A stretch of DNA of 64,000 nucleotides from Sandaracinaceae bacterium (GTDB lineage Bacteria > Myxococcota_A > Polyangia > Polyangiales > Sandaracinaceae): contig JAHBWG010000019.1 in the NCBI GenBank assembly GCA_019637095.1, positions 42,825 to 106,824 of the forward strand, read 5' to 3'. Below the pieces are notes generated by a model, which was not told where the DNA came from, searched no databases, and was given only the letters and a program-made list of their open reading frames with translations. The translations under genes were made by a program, and so were the position numbers. Below are positions 17,068 to 26,223 of the stretch, piece after piece; position 1 is the stretch's first letter; each line of letters opens with the position of its first letter.

Positions 17068-17631
17068 TCAACGCCAGCGGACGATCAGCTCGAGCGAGTC
17101 GTCGCCGTCCTGGCCGCCCGCGACGACGCGCGAGCGGATGTCCTCGACCCCGAGCGTCTCGAGCACGCCCTCGATGCCGCCGATGAAGTCCCACCACATG
17201 CGCCGCGTGTAGCCGTGGTAGTCGCGGAAGCGGTAGTGGATGAAGCGCTCTCCGACGTCCACGACGGAGACGTCGCCGCCGTCGATGTAGCGGCTCGAGA
17301 TCCGCATCGACTGCTGCAGCGCCTTCTCCGGGCTCATGAAGAGCCGCACGATGCGGAAGAGCGTCGCGAAGTCCGCCTTCACCGCCTCGCGCGAGAGCGC
17401 GCGCACGGCGTCCTCGTCGCGGAGCTCGGCGACGATGGCGTCGAGCAGCGCGGCGTAGTGCGCGGCCGGGTACCACCCGCTCGCCACCACGGCCCTGCCG
17501 CGCACGAGCTCGCCGGCGTCGCCGCGCAGGCGCGCCTCGACGCGCGCGCGCGCTTCGGCGCCGTGCGTGCGTGCGAGCGCCTCGAGCGTCCCGACGAAAT
17601 TGATCCCCTTCAGCTTTCGCTCGGCGGCCAC
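17068..17631 (-). CDS. DUF2378 (TIGR02265) family protein
   Basis: A 187-residue cytosolic protein, close to the usual length of this myxobacterial family. The family pattern is visible: KLKGINFVGTLEAL at the N-terminus, VVASGWYPAAHYAALLDAI, then FRIVRLFMSPEKALQ and a DYHGYTRRMWWDFIGGIEGVLE segment. GTG at 17631 is the best start, although the ribosome site is weak. Its function is unknown. It is divergent from a Ser/Thr kinase gene with only 61 bp between the starts, so the two may share control. Confidence 0.8.
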   Translation of the reverse strand: MAAERKLKGINFVGTLEALARTHGAEARARVEARLRGDAGELVRGRAVVASGWYPAAHYAALLDAIVAELRDEDAVRALSREAVKADFATLFRIVRLFMSPEKALQQSMRISSRYIDGGDVSVVDVGERFIHYRFRDYHGYTRRMWWDFIGGIEGVLETLGVEDIRSRVVAGGQDGDDSLELIVRWR

Positions 17632-17692
17632 CCCGGAGGCAGCGTAACAGAGGGGGGCCGACTGCCCGCGGTGGTATCGTACCGCTCGGGCG

Positions 17693-19141
17693 ATGGTGGG
17701 GATGCTTCGGCTCGGCCGTGGGGATCGCTTCGCAGGCGAGCTCGAGATCCTGCGCGTGATCGGCTCCGGCGGGATGGGCACCGTCTACGCCGCGCGCGAG
17801 CTCGCGACGGGCGAGGTGCGCGCGCTCAAGCTGCTGCTCCCCGATCTGCTCGTCGACGCGGTGAGCCGGCGGCGCTTCACGCAGGAGGCCGAGATCGCCT
17901 CGGCCATCGAGAGCCCGTACGTCCCGCAGGTCCACCGCGGCGGCGTCGATCCGGCGACCTCCACGCCCTACATCGTGATGGAGCTGCTCGAGGGCGAGGA
18001 CCTGCGCGCGCGGGTCGAGCGCGAGGGCGCGCTCGCGCTCGACGTCACCCGCGCCGTGCTCGAGCAGCTCACGCACGCGCTCGGCGCGGCGCATCGCGCG
18101 GGGATCGTCCACCGCGACCTCAAGCCGCCCAACGTGTTCCTGCAGGCGACGCCGGGCGGCGAGGTCCTCGTGAAGCTCCTCGACTTCGGCGTCGCGAAGC
18201 TGCTCGACGCGCACCGTACGTCGGCGACGGGGACCGGCGCGGTCGGCTCGCCGATGTGGATGGCGCCCGAGCAGACCTCGACCGGCGGGCGCATCGCGCC
18301 CTCGACCGACGTGTGGGCGCTCGGCCTGCTCGTCTTCTACCTCCTGACCGGCAAGGTGTTCTGGACGGCGGCGCACGACCATCAGGGGGTGACCGGGCTC
18401 CTGCGCGAGATCCACCTCGATCCGATCCCGCTTCCGTCGGTGCGCGCCCGCCAGCTCGGGGGCACGCCTCCGCTGCCCGAGGGCTTCGACGCGTGGTTCG
18501 AGCGCGCCGTCTGCCGCGAGCAGCGCCTGCGCTTTCGCGACGCGTCGATCGCGATGGAGGCGCTGCGCCCGGCGCTCCAGTCGCCGAGCGAGCGCGCGGC
18601 GATCGCGGACGCGCCGCTCGCGCTCGAGGCGCCGCTCGAGTCGTCCGCGACGCTGCCGCGCTCCGGCCTCCGCACGCCGGCGCGCATCTCGGAGATCCCG
18701 GACACGCTCTCGCCCGACGACCGGCGCGGGCCGACGCCCGTGGACGCGCACGTCACGCCGTGGGACGCCACGGCCTCGCACGCGCCGCCGCACGCCGTCT
18801 CGCACGCGCCGCCGCACGCCGCCTCGCACGCGCCGTCGCACGTCGCCTCGCACGCCGCCTCGCACGCGCCGCACGCCGCCGCGTCGAGCGTTCCCGTCAC
18901 CGCGCCCGTGCCCGCGCGCGTCGTGCCCGTCACCGCCGAGCGCCCGATCCCGGCGCGCTCGCCCCGCTCTGACCCGCCGCGCTTCACCCCGCCCGCGCCG
19001 AGCTCCACGCCGCCGCCGGCCTCGGGCGAGGGGCGCCTCTCGCCGCTCGTCTGGGCGCTGCTCGTCGTGTTCGGCGGCCTCGCCGCGGCCTTCGTCTCCG
19101 CGCTCGCGGTATGGGTGGTGCTGACCCTGGCCACGCCGTAG
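17693..19141 (+). CDS. Membrane-anchored Ser/Thr protein kinase
   Basis: A 482-residue Hanks-type kinase. The glycine loop IGSGGMGTVYAA (~residue 24), catalytic Lys (ALKLL), HRDLKPPN (~143), DFGVAK, APE and a DVWALG helix are all present, so it should be active. After the kinase domain (~residue 290) is a long low-complexity region that includes a His/Ala/Pro/Ser repeat (SHAPPHA type, 18778-18880) and Pro-rich segments. One transmembrane helix close to the C-terminus (SPLVWALLVVFGGLAAAFVS) leaves only a few residues outside. No sensor domain is present. The UbiB-like gene follows after 11 nt. Confidence 0.93.
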   Translation: MVGMLRLGRGDRFAGELEILRVIGSGGMGTVYAARELATGEVRALKLLLPDLLVDAVSRRRFTQEAEIASAIESPYVPQVHRGGVDPATSTPYIVMELLEGEDLRARVEREGALALDVTRAVLEQLTHALGAAHRAGIVHRDLKPPNVFLQATPGGEVLVKLLDFGVAKLLDAHRTSATGTGAVGSPMWMAPEQTSTGGRIAPSTDVWALGLLVFYLLTGKVFWTAAHDHQGVTGLLREIHLDPIPLPSVRARQLGGTPPLPEGFDAWFERAVCREQRLRFRDASIAMEALRPALQSPSERAAIADAPLALEAPLESSATLPRSGLRTPARISEIPDTLSPDDRRGPTPVDAHVTPWDATASHAPPHAVSHAPPHAASHAPSHVASHAASHAPHAAASSVPVTAPVPARVVPVTAERPIPARSPRSDPPRFTPPAPSSTPPPASGEGRLSPLVWALLVVFGGLAAAFVSALAVWVVLTLATP

Positions 19142-19152
19142 ATTCCGCGCAC

Positions 19153-20874
19153 GTGCCTCCCGAAGAGCCCAAGTCGATGTTCGGGGTCGCGATCCGCGAC
19201 GCCAACCGGCTGCGCAAGGTCGCCGCCGTGGTCGCCGGCCACGGCTTCGGCGAGATCATCCTTCGCACGCCGCTCGCCGGCCTCGTCAGCGGCACCTCGA
19301 CGCAGGTCGAGGCGCGCGGCGACGCGCCGGAGCGCTTCACGCACCTGCTCGGCGAGCTCGGGCCGACCTACATCAAGCTCGGCCAGGTCCTGTCGATGCG
19401 CGCGGATCTCTTGCCGGCCGCGTACGTCAAGGCGCTGTCCACCCTGCAGGACCAGGCGCCGGTCATCCCCTTCGCGGACGTGAAGAAGGTGATCGAGCGA
19501 GGCCTCGGCCGCCCGATCGGGGAGCTGTTCGCCGAGCTCGACGAGGCGCCGCTCGCGACCGCGTCGATCGGGCAGATCCACCACGCCAAGACGACCGACG
19601 GCCGCGACGTGGTCGTGAAGGTGCAGCGCCCCGGCATCGGCGAGGTGATGCGCGGCGACCTCGACCTGCTCTACCTCGCCGCGCGCGCGCTCGAGGCGAG
19701 CGTGGACGAGCTCAAGCTCATCTCGCCCGCCGCGATCATCGCGGAGTTCGAGAAGAACCTCTTGCGCGAGCTGAACTTCACCGCCGAGCTCGCGAACCTC
19801 GTGCGCGCCAAGCAGCTCCTCGATCCGTCGCGCCCGATCACGGTGCCCGAGCCGCTGCCCGAGCTGAGCTGCCGCACCGTGCTCACGATGACGTACTTCG
19901 AGGGGCGCGCGGTGCGCGACCTCGAGCCGGGTAGCGCCGAGGCCGAGCACGCGGTCACCGAGATCCTCCACGCGATGTGCAAGGGCGTCTTCCTCGACGG
20001 CTTCTTCCACGGCGACCCGCACGCGGGGAACATCCTCGTGAACGACGAGGGCACGCTCTGCTTCCTCGACCTGGGCCTCGTCGGCACGCTCTCGCCCGAG
20101 CAGCGCGACGACCTCGTCACGCTCGTGCTCGGCACGATCCTCGACGACGCGTCGACGGTGGCGCGCGTGCTCCTCAAGATGGGCACGCCCACACAGCGCG
20201 TGGACATCGGCGAGCTCAAGCGCGACATCGTGCGCGTGCGCGCGCAGTACGTGATGGTGCGCAGCGTCGGCGAGGCGGACACGCAGGGCTTCATCGACGA
20301 GTTCGCGCAGGCGGTCGGCCGCTACCGCGTGAAGCTCGCGACCGAGTACTCGCTGCTCGTGAAGGCCGCGGGCACCGTCGAGGGGCTCGTGCGCGCGCTC
20401 TACCCGGACGTCGACGCGCTCGCGGTCACCAAGCCTTACGTCGAGCGCATGTTCTCCGAGCGCTACAGCCCCCAACAGATGGTCCAGCAAGCGCTCGGCG
20501 GCGGCGTCGGCGCGGCCTCGCTGCTTCGCACGCTGCCCACGCACCTCGACCAGATCCTCCACGACTTCGAGACGGGCAACCTGATCGTCAACCCGAAGAC
20601 GCCGACGCTCGACAAGCTCCCGGACACGCTGCACCAGTCGGCGACGCGCATCGCGGTCGCGCTGTTCGCGGCGTCGATGACCGTCGCCTCCGCCGTCTCG
20701 ATCCCGGATCGCTACGACGGCTACATGGACTGGGCGCGGATCGGGATGTTCGTGATCTTCACCTCGTTCGCGTTCGGCGGCTGGACCGTGACGTGGTGGT
20801 GGCACTGGCTCGGCAGAGGGCTGACCCTCAAGCTCACGCCGATCCTGAACTTCTTCCGCCGCCGCCGCGGGTGA
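19153..20874 (+). CDS. ABC1/UbiB-family protein kinase-like protein
   Basis: A 573-residue member of the ABC1/ADCK/UbiB family, involved in quinone synthesis or membrane lipid homeostasis. Family signatures are clear: the KxGQ motif in YIKLGQVLSMR, the Ala-rich loop ATASIGQ, FHGDPHAGN and FLDLGLVGTL (the DFG equivalent). Two C-terminal hydrophobic helices (~residues 505-550, FAASMTVASAVSIP; MFVIFTSFAFGGW) anchor it in the membrane, as usual for the long bacterial form. The GTG at 19153 lies 11 nt after the kinase stop; an in-frame start further upstream would overlap that gene. Probably an operon with the Ser/Thr kinase. Confidence 0.92.
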   Translation: MPPEEPKSMFGVAIRDANRLRKVAAVVAGHGFGEIILRTPLAGLVSGTSTQVEARGDAPERFTHLLGELGPTYIKLGQVLSMRADLLPAAYVKALSTLQDQAPVIPFADVKKVIERGLGRPIGELFAELDEAPLATASIGQIHHAKTTDGRDVVVKVQRPGIGEVMRGDLDLLYLAARALEASVDELKLISPAAIIAEFEKNLLRELNFTAELANLVRAKQLLDPSRPITVPEPLPELSCRTVLTMTYFEGRAVRDLEPGSAEAEHAVTEILHAMCKGVFLDGFFHGDPHAGNILVNDEGTLCFLDLGLVGTLSPEQRDDLVTLVLGTILDDASTVARVLLKMGTPTQRVDIGELKRDIVRVRAQYVMVRSVGEADTQGFIDEFAQAVGRYRVKLATEYSLLVKAAGTVEGLVRALYPDVDALAVTKPYVERMFSERYSPQQMVQQALGGGVGAASLLRTLPTHLDQILHDFETGNLIVNPKTPTLDKLPDTLHQSATRIAVALFAASMTVASAVSIPDRYDGYMDWARIGMFVIFTSFAFGGWTVTWWWHWLGRGLTLKLTPILNFFRRRRG

Positions 20875-20906
20875 GCTGCGCCACCCCGTGCTTCGCACGC
20901 CACCGA

Positions 20907-23900
20907 TCAGGCACGCCGCGAGGGCACCGCGGCGCACGCGTCGATGCCGTCGGCGAGGCGCCAGCCGCGCGGCGCGCGCTCGATCACCTCGCGCTCCCCG
21001 AACGCCTCGCGCAGGCTCTTGCGCAGCCGGTTGATCGCCACGTAGAGCGTGTTGCGGTGCTGGAGCGGGTGGTACTCCGTCACCTCCCACACGCGCGGGT
21101 AGAGCACCTCGGCCGCGAGCGCCTCGCCGCGCGCCTCGATGAGCGCGCCGAGCAGCGCGGCGCCGACCGCGCTCTTGAGCTCGAGCGTCCCGCGCGCCGC
21201 GTGGATCGTCCCGTCGCGGTACACCACCAACAGACCCCGGCGGCGGCGCTCGCGCTCGACGTCGTCGCGCGTCGCCGCGCGCCGCCCGTGCCGATCGACG
21301 AGGTAGCCCTCGACCGCGTCGTTGAGCCCGAGGTGCGCGAGCAGCGCGACCGCGCCGGGCGCGACCCACATCGCGACGCCTCCGTCGATCGCCCCGATCA
21401 GCGTGTTCGCGTAGACGCTGCCGCGCTCGGGGTCGAGCTCGCGCAGCGCGCTGGCGAGCACCTCCTCGGCCGCGCGCTCGCGGTGCGCGCGCCGCGCGAA
21501 GGCCGCCGACAGGATCGCGCAGCCGACCCGGATCGAGCGCAGCGCGCCCCGCTCCGCGAGCTCGCGCGTCTCGGACAGGACGCGCTCGCCGAGCACGAGA
21601 TCGGTCCGCCGCCCGCGCGCCACGTACGCCGCGGCGAGCACGAGCCCCGCGTGCGCGGTGTCGAAGTCTCGCGAGCGCACGCGCAGCTCGCGCGCCGCGC
21701 GCTCGGCGAGCTCGACGGAGCGCTCGAAGCGGCCGCCGACGAGCTCGACCGCGGCCTCCTCGACGTCGAGCACGAGGTGCGCGCGCGGGACGCCCGCGAC
21801 CGCCGCGCGCGCCGCGGCCAGCTCCTCGAGCGCCCGCGCGACGTCGCCCTCGAGCGAGAACGCGCGCGCGCGCGCCCGGTGCGCCGTCGCGCGTGTGCGG
21901 GCGCCGGCGTGCGCGCCCGCGAGGGCCTCGCCCGCCAGCCGGTGCGCGAGCTGCGCCTGGAGCGCCTCCGCGGCCAGGATCGCGCGCAGCGCGTCGGCGC
22001 GCGCGCCCAGGCTCGCGAGCCCCGCGCCGTGCGCGAGCCCCGCGGTGCGCTCCGCGAGCGCCTGTGCGTCGCCGAGCTCGCCCGTCTCGGCGAGCGCCGC
22101 CGCGCCGTAGTACCCCGCGAGGTAGGCGTTCACCGTGTCGCCGTGGACCGAGAGATCCTCGAACGCCGAGACGAGCTCGGCCCCGGCCGCGCCCGCCTCC
22201 CCGTCGGCGAACGCGACGATCGCGCGGTAGAGCGCCGCGACGCGCCGGCGCAGCCCCGACTCTTCGATCCGCTGCACCGCCGCGCGCGCCCGCACCATGT
22301 CCTCGGCGCCGACCGCCGACAGCGTCTCGAGCATCGCGAGCTGGTTCGCGAGATCGTCGTGGCCCTCGGGCGGGAGCGCGTCGCGCGCGCGCGCGGCCTC
22401 GTCGGCGGCTTGCTCGAAGCGCTCGTCGAACATCCAGCTCAGCGCGCGCGCCCAGCCGCGCCGCCCGCGCTGCGCGTCCGTCGGCGCCGCGAGCGCGGCG
22501 AGCCCCTCGTCGAGCGCGTCGCGCGCGCGCGCGCCCTCGCCGCGGCAGCTCGCCACGACCGCGTTCGAGAGCTGCGCCGAGAACCGCGTCGCCTCGTCGG
22601 GCGCGCACGCGGCCGCCTCGTCGAAGAGCTCGCGCGCGCGCCCGAGCGCACCCCGCCGCTGCGCGATCGCGCCCGAGAGGACGAGGTGGCGCGCCCGCTC
22701 CGCGTCGCTGGACACCTCGCCGATCCGCGCGAGCACGCGGTCGGCGTCCTCGACGAGCGAGGCGCGGACGAGCGCGCCCGCGATGCGCAGATCGATCGCT
22801 ACCGCGTGCTGCGGCAGCGCCTCGCGCAGCGGCTCGAGCAGCGGCGCGAGGAGGTGGTCGTGGCCGGCGGCGGCGAGCGTCGAGTGGAAGCGCTCGACCG
22901 TCTCCCACGCGCGCTGCGGCTCTCGCGCGGCGAGGTAGAGCGAGATCGCGTCGAGCGCGCCGAGCGCCGAGCGCGAGGCCCCGAGCTCGTCGAGGCAGCG
23001 CGCCGCGCACGCCGCGCGCGCCTCGCGCAGCTCGTCGGGGCCCGCGCGCGCGAGCAGCGCCTCGCGCACGAGATCGTGAACCGCGACGCGGCCGTCCTCG
23101 ACGCCCAGCAAGAAGCGCCGCTCGAGCTCGCGCGCCGTCGCCTCGAGCGCGCCCTCGCCCTCGGGCCACGCGCCGCCGAGGCGCGCGAGCGAGGGGCGGC
23201 GTGGCGCGAGCGCCGCCGCGAGGAGCAGCCGGCGCGCGGTCGGCTCGAGCTCCGCGAGCGAGCTGGCGAGCCCGTCCTCTGCCCCGTCCTCGCCCGCGAG
23301 CCGGCGCCGGATGTGGAACGGGCTCCCGTGCGTCGCGCGCAGCACCTCCTCGGCCGCCGGGCGCGGCACCGCGAGCCGATCGGCGAGCGCCCCGATCAGC
23401 TCGCCCGCGGCCTGTGCGTCGAGCGGTCCGAGCGTCGTCACGACCGGCGCCGGCGCGCTCGCGGGCAGGCGCAGCGCGTGGCGCGACGCGACGAACAGCC
23501 GGCTGCGCCGCACGTGCCGCGCGAGGTAGCCGAGCGCCTCGGCCACCGGCTCCGCCGGGAGGTGATGCACGTCGTCGATGAACACGAGGTGCGGCGCCGC
23601 GTCGAGCGCGCGGGCGAGCGTCGCGAGCTGCTCCGTCAGGTGCGCCGCCTCGGTCGGCTGCCCGCGCCGCGGCTCGGGCGGCGCGCCGGCCGCCGCGAGC
23701 AGCTCCGCGAGCGCGCGCGTCACGTCGAGGCCCGCGCGCACCTCGAGGTGGATGGCCCGCGCTTCGCGCCACGCCTCGCGCTCGCGCGCCAGGGCGATCG
23801 CGCGGTACACGAGCTCGCTCTTGCCGATGCCGCCGACGCCGAGCACGAGGAACAGCGTCTCCTCGTCGAGGTGCGCGAGGACGCGATCGAGCTCGGCCCG

Positions 23901-23984
23901 CCGGCCCGCGAAGCTCGTCACGGGCTGCGGGAACGGCGCCGGATGGAGCGAGCGCGATGCCGATCGTCGGGCCAACGGCCGCAT
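20907..23984 (-). CDS. STAND-type ATPase regulator with C-terminal winged helix
   Basis: A 1025-residue signal-transduction ATPase. The P-loop GVGGIGKS is at residues 49-56 and Walker B LVFIDDVHHL near residue 135. A long Ala/Leu/Arg-rich helical array (~residues 300-900, TPR-like) follows. The last ~100 residues contain an OmpR/SARP-like winged helix: VLYPRVWEVTEYHPLQ, then RNTLYVAINRLRKSL as recognition helix. MalT/SARP-like regulators bind an inducer and ATP, oligomerise and activate transcription; here the DNA-binding domain is at the C-terminus, whereas SARP proteins carry it first. The gene is convergent with the UbiB-like gene (32-bp gap). Confidence 0.82.
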   Translation of the reverse strand: MRPLARRSASRSLHPAPFPQPVTSFAGRRAELDRVLAHLDEETLFLVLGVGGIGKSELVYRAIALAREREAWREARAIHLEVRAGLDVTRALAELLAAAGAPPEPRRGQPTEAAHLTEQLATLARALDAAPHLVFIDDVHHLPAEPVAEALGYLARHVRRSRLFVASRHALRLPASAPAPVVTTLGPLDAQAAGELIGALADRLAVPRPAAEEVLRATHGSPFHIRRRLAGEDGAEDGLASSLAELEPTARRLLLAAALAPRRPSLARLGGAWPEGEGALEATARELERRFLLGVEDGRVAVHDLVREALLARAGPDELREARAACAARCLDELGASRSALGALDAISLYLAAREPQRAWETVERFHSTLAAAGHDHLLAPLLEPLREALPQHAVAIDLRIAGALVRASLVEDADRVLARIGEVSSDAERARHLVLSGAIAQRRGALGRARELFDEAAACAPDEATRFSAQLSNAVVASCRGEGARARDALDEGLAALAAPTDAQRGRRGWARALSWMFDERFEQAADEAARARDALPPEGHDDLANQLAMLETLSAVGAEDMVRARAAVQRIEESGLRRRVAALYRAIVAFADGEAGAAGAELVSAFEDLSVHGDTVNAYLAGYYGAAALAETGELGDAQALAERTAGLAHGAGLASLGARADALRAILAAEALQAQLAHRLAGEALAGAHAGARTRATAHRARARAFSLEGDVARALEELAAARAAVAGVPRAHLVLDVEEAAVELVGGRFERSVELAERAARELRVRSRDFDTAHAGLVLAAAYVARGRRTDLVLGERVLSETRELAERGALRSIRVGCAILSAAFARRAHRERAAEEVLASALRELDPERGSVYANTLIGAIDGGVAMWVAPGAVALLAHLGLNDAVEGYLVDRHGRRAATRDDVERERRRRGLLVVYRDGTIHAARGTLELKSAVGAALLGALIEARGEALAAEVLYPRVWEVTEYHPLQHRNTLYVAINRLRKSLREAFGEREVIERAPRGWRLADGIDACAAVPSRRA

Positions 23985-24022
23985 CGTAGCGCGCCCGGCC
24001 GCTCGCCGCGGCGGCGCGCCGA

Positions 24023-25447
24023 TCAGTACCCGCGGTAGGCGCGGCCCGCGTCCTTGCGCAGGCTCATCACGTCGGCGAGCCGCCTCCGATCGGACGGCAG
24101 GTAGTGCTGCGGGATCATCTGCTGGTGCACGAGCTTGCCGAGCCGGCTCAGCGTGAAGGTGCCCAGCAGCCGGTGCGACTCGCCGAGCCCCAGCGCCTCC
24201 CAGCGCGCGAGCAGCCGGCGGTGCTCGCGCATCGCCGCCTCGCCGTACTTCCTCGCGCGCGAGCGCACGCGCGTCACCGGCGAGTAGAGCAGGTCGAAGG
24301 TCACGTCACGCGTCGCGCGCTGCGCGTCGTCGAGGCGCGTGAAGTGCGCGATCGGCAGGCGGCCCGCCTCGACCGCGCCGCAGTACGCGCCGAGGTCGCG
24401 GTGGTTCAGGTAGGTCGCGCGGTCTCCGATCGAGAAGCTCGAGTTGCCGAACCCGTGGTAGAGGACCTCGCCGTACGCGGGGTTGACGCGGGTCTTCGCG
24501 AGCTCGAGCAGCTCGCGCCGCACGTGCCGCGGTGAGCGGTAGAAGCGCGCGCCGAGCTCGCTCCAGCCGAGCTCGTCGGCGAAGAGCTCGCGCGCGAGCG
24601 CGTCGCTCTCTGCCGTCTCGAGGAACGGCGGCGCGCGCTTCTGATCGCGGAACGTGCGCGAGCGCGGGTCGTCGTGGAAGGGGTAGAGGAAGACGCTGTC
24701 GATCGCGCCCGAGGTCGCGAGCCGCTTCGCCGCGCGCAGCGTGATCTCGAAGGACTCGGGCGTCTGCCCCTCGAGCCCCGTCATGAGGTCGACGTTGATC
24801 CACTCGAAGCCCGCGCGGCGCGCGCGCTCGATCGCGTCGTACGCGACCCGCAGGTCCTCGCCGTGGTGGTGGAACGCGTAGAGCGCCGGGTCGAGCGTCT
24901 GGACGCCGAGGTTGACGCGGGAGAAGCCCGCGTGGACCAGCGCGTCGAGCTTGTCCGCGTCGGCGGTGATCGGCTTGGCCTCGACGGTGCTCATCGTCGT
25001 GCGCGGCCGGCCGAAGTGGAACAGGAGCGCGCCGAGGAAGCGCTCCATCAGGCGGACCGGCAGTGCGGTCGGGGTGCCGCCGCCGAGGAAGTAGAGCGCG
25101 GGCCGGACGCGCGGCGTGAGCGCGCGCATCCGCGCCATCTCGCGATCGAGCGCGGCGACGTAGCGCGTCATGCGCGCCTCGTCGTCCTTGGTCGTCAGCT
25201 CGTAGTGGAAGCAGTACCGGCACCGATAGCGGCAGAAGCCGAAGTGGAAGTAGTAGCCCGCGGCGCGGAACTCCCCGATCGCGTGCGCGAGGTACTCGCC
25301 GTCGCTCGGGCACGCGGGCGCGGACCGCTCGAGCTGCACCGCCGGCGGGTAGGTGAGCTGGTAGTCGTGCAGGTCCGGCGCCGGCGCGAGGCGCGGCTCC
25401 GCGTCGAACAATCGCAACAAGTCTTGCCGGAGCTTCACCCGATCCAC
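24023..25447 (-). CDS. HemN/HemW-like radical SAM protein
   Basis: A 474-residue radical SAM enzyme. CRYRCRYC (Cx3Cx2C, residues ~73-80) binds the [4Fe-4S] cluster; LGGGTPTALP and SRVNLGVQTLDP are the typical HemN/HemW strands, followed by INVDLMTGLEGQTPESF. Unlike oxygen-independent coproporphyrinogen oxidase it has a longer C-terminal half with many aromatic residues. The GTG at 25447 has AGGAGG five nt upstream and overlaps the acyltransferase gene by 13 nt. As the last gene of a four-gene coupled set with an acyltransferase and a DUF2156 protein, it may modify a lipid rather than haem; this is inference. Confidence 0.85.
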   Translation of the reverse strand: MDRVKLRQDLLRLFDAEPRLAPAPDLHDYQLTYPPAVQLERSAPACPSDGEYLAHAIGEFRAAGYYFHFGFCRYRCRYCFHYELTTKDDEARMTRYVAALDREMARMRALTPRVRPALYFLGGGTPTALPVRLMERFLGALLFHFGRPRTTMSTVEAKPITADADKLDALVHAGFSRVNLGVQTLDPALYAFHHHGEDLRVAYDAIERARRAGFEWINVDLMTGLEGQTPESFEITLRAAKRLATSGAIDSVFLYPFHDDPRSRTFRDQKRAPPFLETAESDALARELFADELGWSELGARFYRSPRHVRRELLELAKTRVNPAYGEVLYHGFGNSSFSIGDRATYLNHRDLGAYCGAVEAGRLPIAHFTRLDDAQRATRDVTFDLLYSPVTRVRSRARKYGEAAMREHRRLLARWEALGLGESHRLLGTFTLSRLGKLVHQQMIPQHYLPSDRRRLADVMSLRKDAGRAYRGY

Positions 25448-26223
25448 GGGAACCTCCTCGCCTTCGCCATCGCGTCGAGGGCCTCCTGGAGCGAGGCTCG
25501 CACGCGCCGGTCGACCTCGTCGACGCGGCCGTCGGTCGGATCGATCGCGTCGAGCACGCGCAGCTCGATCTTGGTCGGCAGCGGCACGTAGCCCGGCAGC
25601 GGCCCGAGGAAGAGCCCCCACGGGACGCTCAGGGTCAGCGGGAAGACCGTGAGCCGCCGCGCGCGCGCGAACGGGAGCCGCCGCGCGAGCCAGCGTCCGT
25701 CCCAGAGCACGACGAGCGCCTCGTGCGCGCCGACGCTGACCACCGGGACGATCGGGACGCCCGCGTCGCGCGCGAGCTCGACGTACCCCGTGCGTCCGGC
25801 GAGCTCGATCGTGTGGCGCCGCGAGAACGGGCGGCACGCGTCGTAGTCGCCGCCCGGGTAGACGGTGAGCGCGTGGCCCGAGGCGAGCGCCTCGAGCGCC
25901 CGCGCGCGGCCGGCGCGCAGGCCCCCCATGCGCGCGAGGAAGCTCGCGACGAGCGCCGGGTACGCCTCGAACATCTGGTCGTGCGCGAGGGTGAGCATCG
26001 GCGTGCGCCGCCCCGCGGTGTGGTACGCGCCGACCCACACGAGCGTGTCGGGGATCATCGCCGCGCCCGAGTGGTTGCCCACGAACAGCGCCGGCGCGTC
26101 GGGCACCGCGTCGAGCCCGTGGATCCGCGCGCGGAACCAGCGCCGCAAGAGCCCTTCGATCCACGGCGCGTGGCGCGCGACGAACGCCGGGTCGTAGCTC
26201 CCGAGCTCGCCCGGCGCGCTCAC
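25435..26223 (-). CDS. PlsC-like lysophospholipid acyltransferase
   Basis: A 262-residue acyltransferase. The first motif is NHSGAAMIPD (His as general base, the NHSGG-type variant), and YPGGDYDACRPFSRRHTIEL replaces the usual EGTR motif; VPIVPVVSVGAHEALVVL is the typical fourth block. The family transfers acyl chains to glycerolipid or other hydroxyl acceptors at the inner membrane. The GTG at 26223 overlaps the previous stop (GTGA). The context, with DUF2156 and radical SAM genes, suggests synthesis of a modified lipid. Confidence 0.85.
   Translation of the reverse strand: MSAPGELGSYDPAFVARHAPWIEGLLRRWFRARIHGLDAVPDAPALFVGNHSGAAMIPDTLVWVGAYHTAGRRTPMLTLAHDQMFEAYPALVASFLARMGGLRAGRARALEALASGHALTVYPGGDYDACRPFSRRHTIELAGRTGYVELARDAGVPIVPVVSVGAHEALVVLWDGRWLARRLPFARARRLTVFPLTLSVPWGLFLGPLPGYVPLPTKIELRVLDAIDPTDGRVDEVDRRVRASLQEALDAMAKARRFPWIG

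Noticed and set aside
18382..24038. Very long open frames on both strands over the kinase, UbiB-like and STAND genes
   Set aside because: Antisense or out-of-frame shadows with Arg-rich, domain-free translations.
24023..25447. Ordinary HemN (coproporphyrinogen oxidase)
   Set aside because: The context is lipid-type genes and the C-terminal half is longer; only the radical SAM core is clearly HemN-like.
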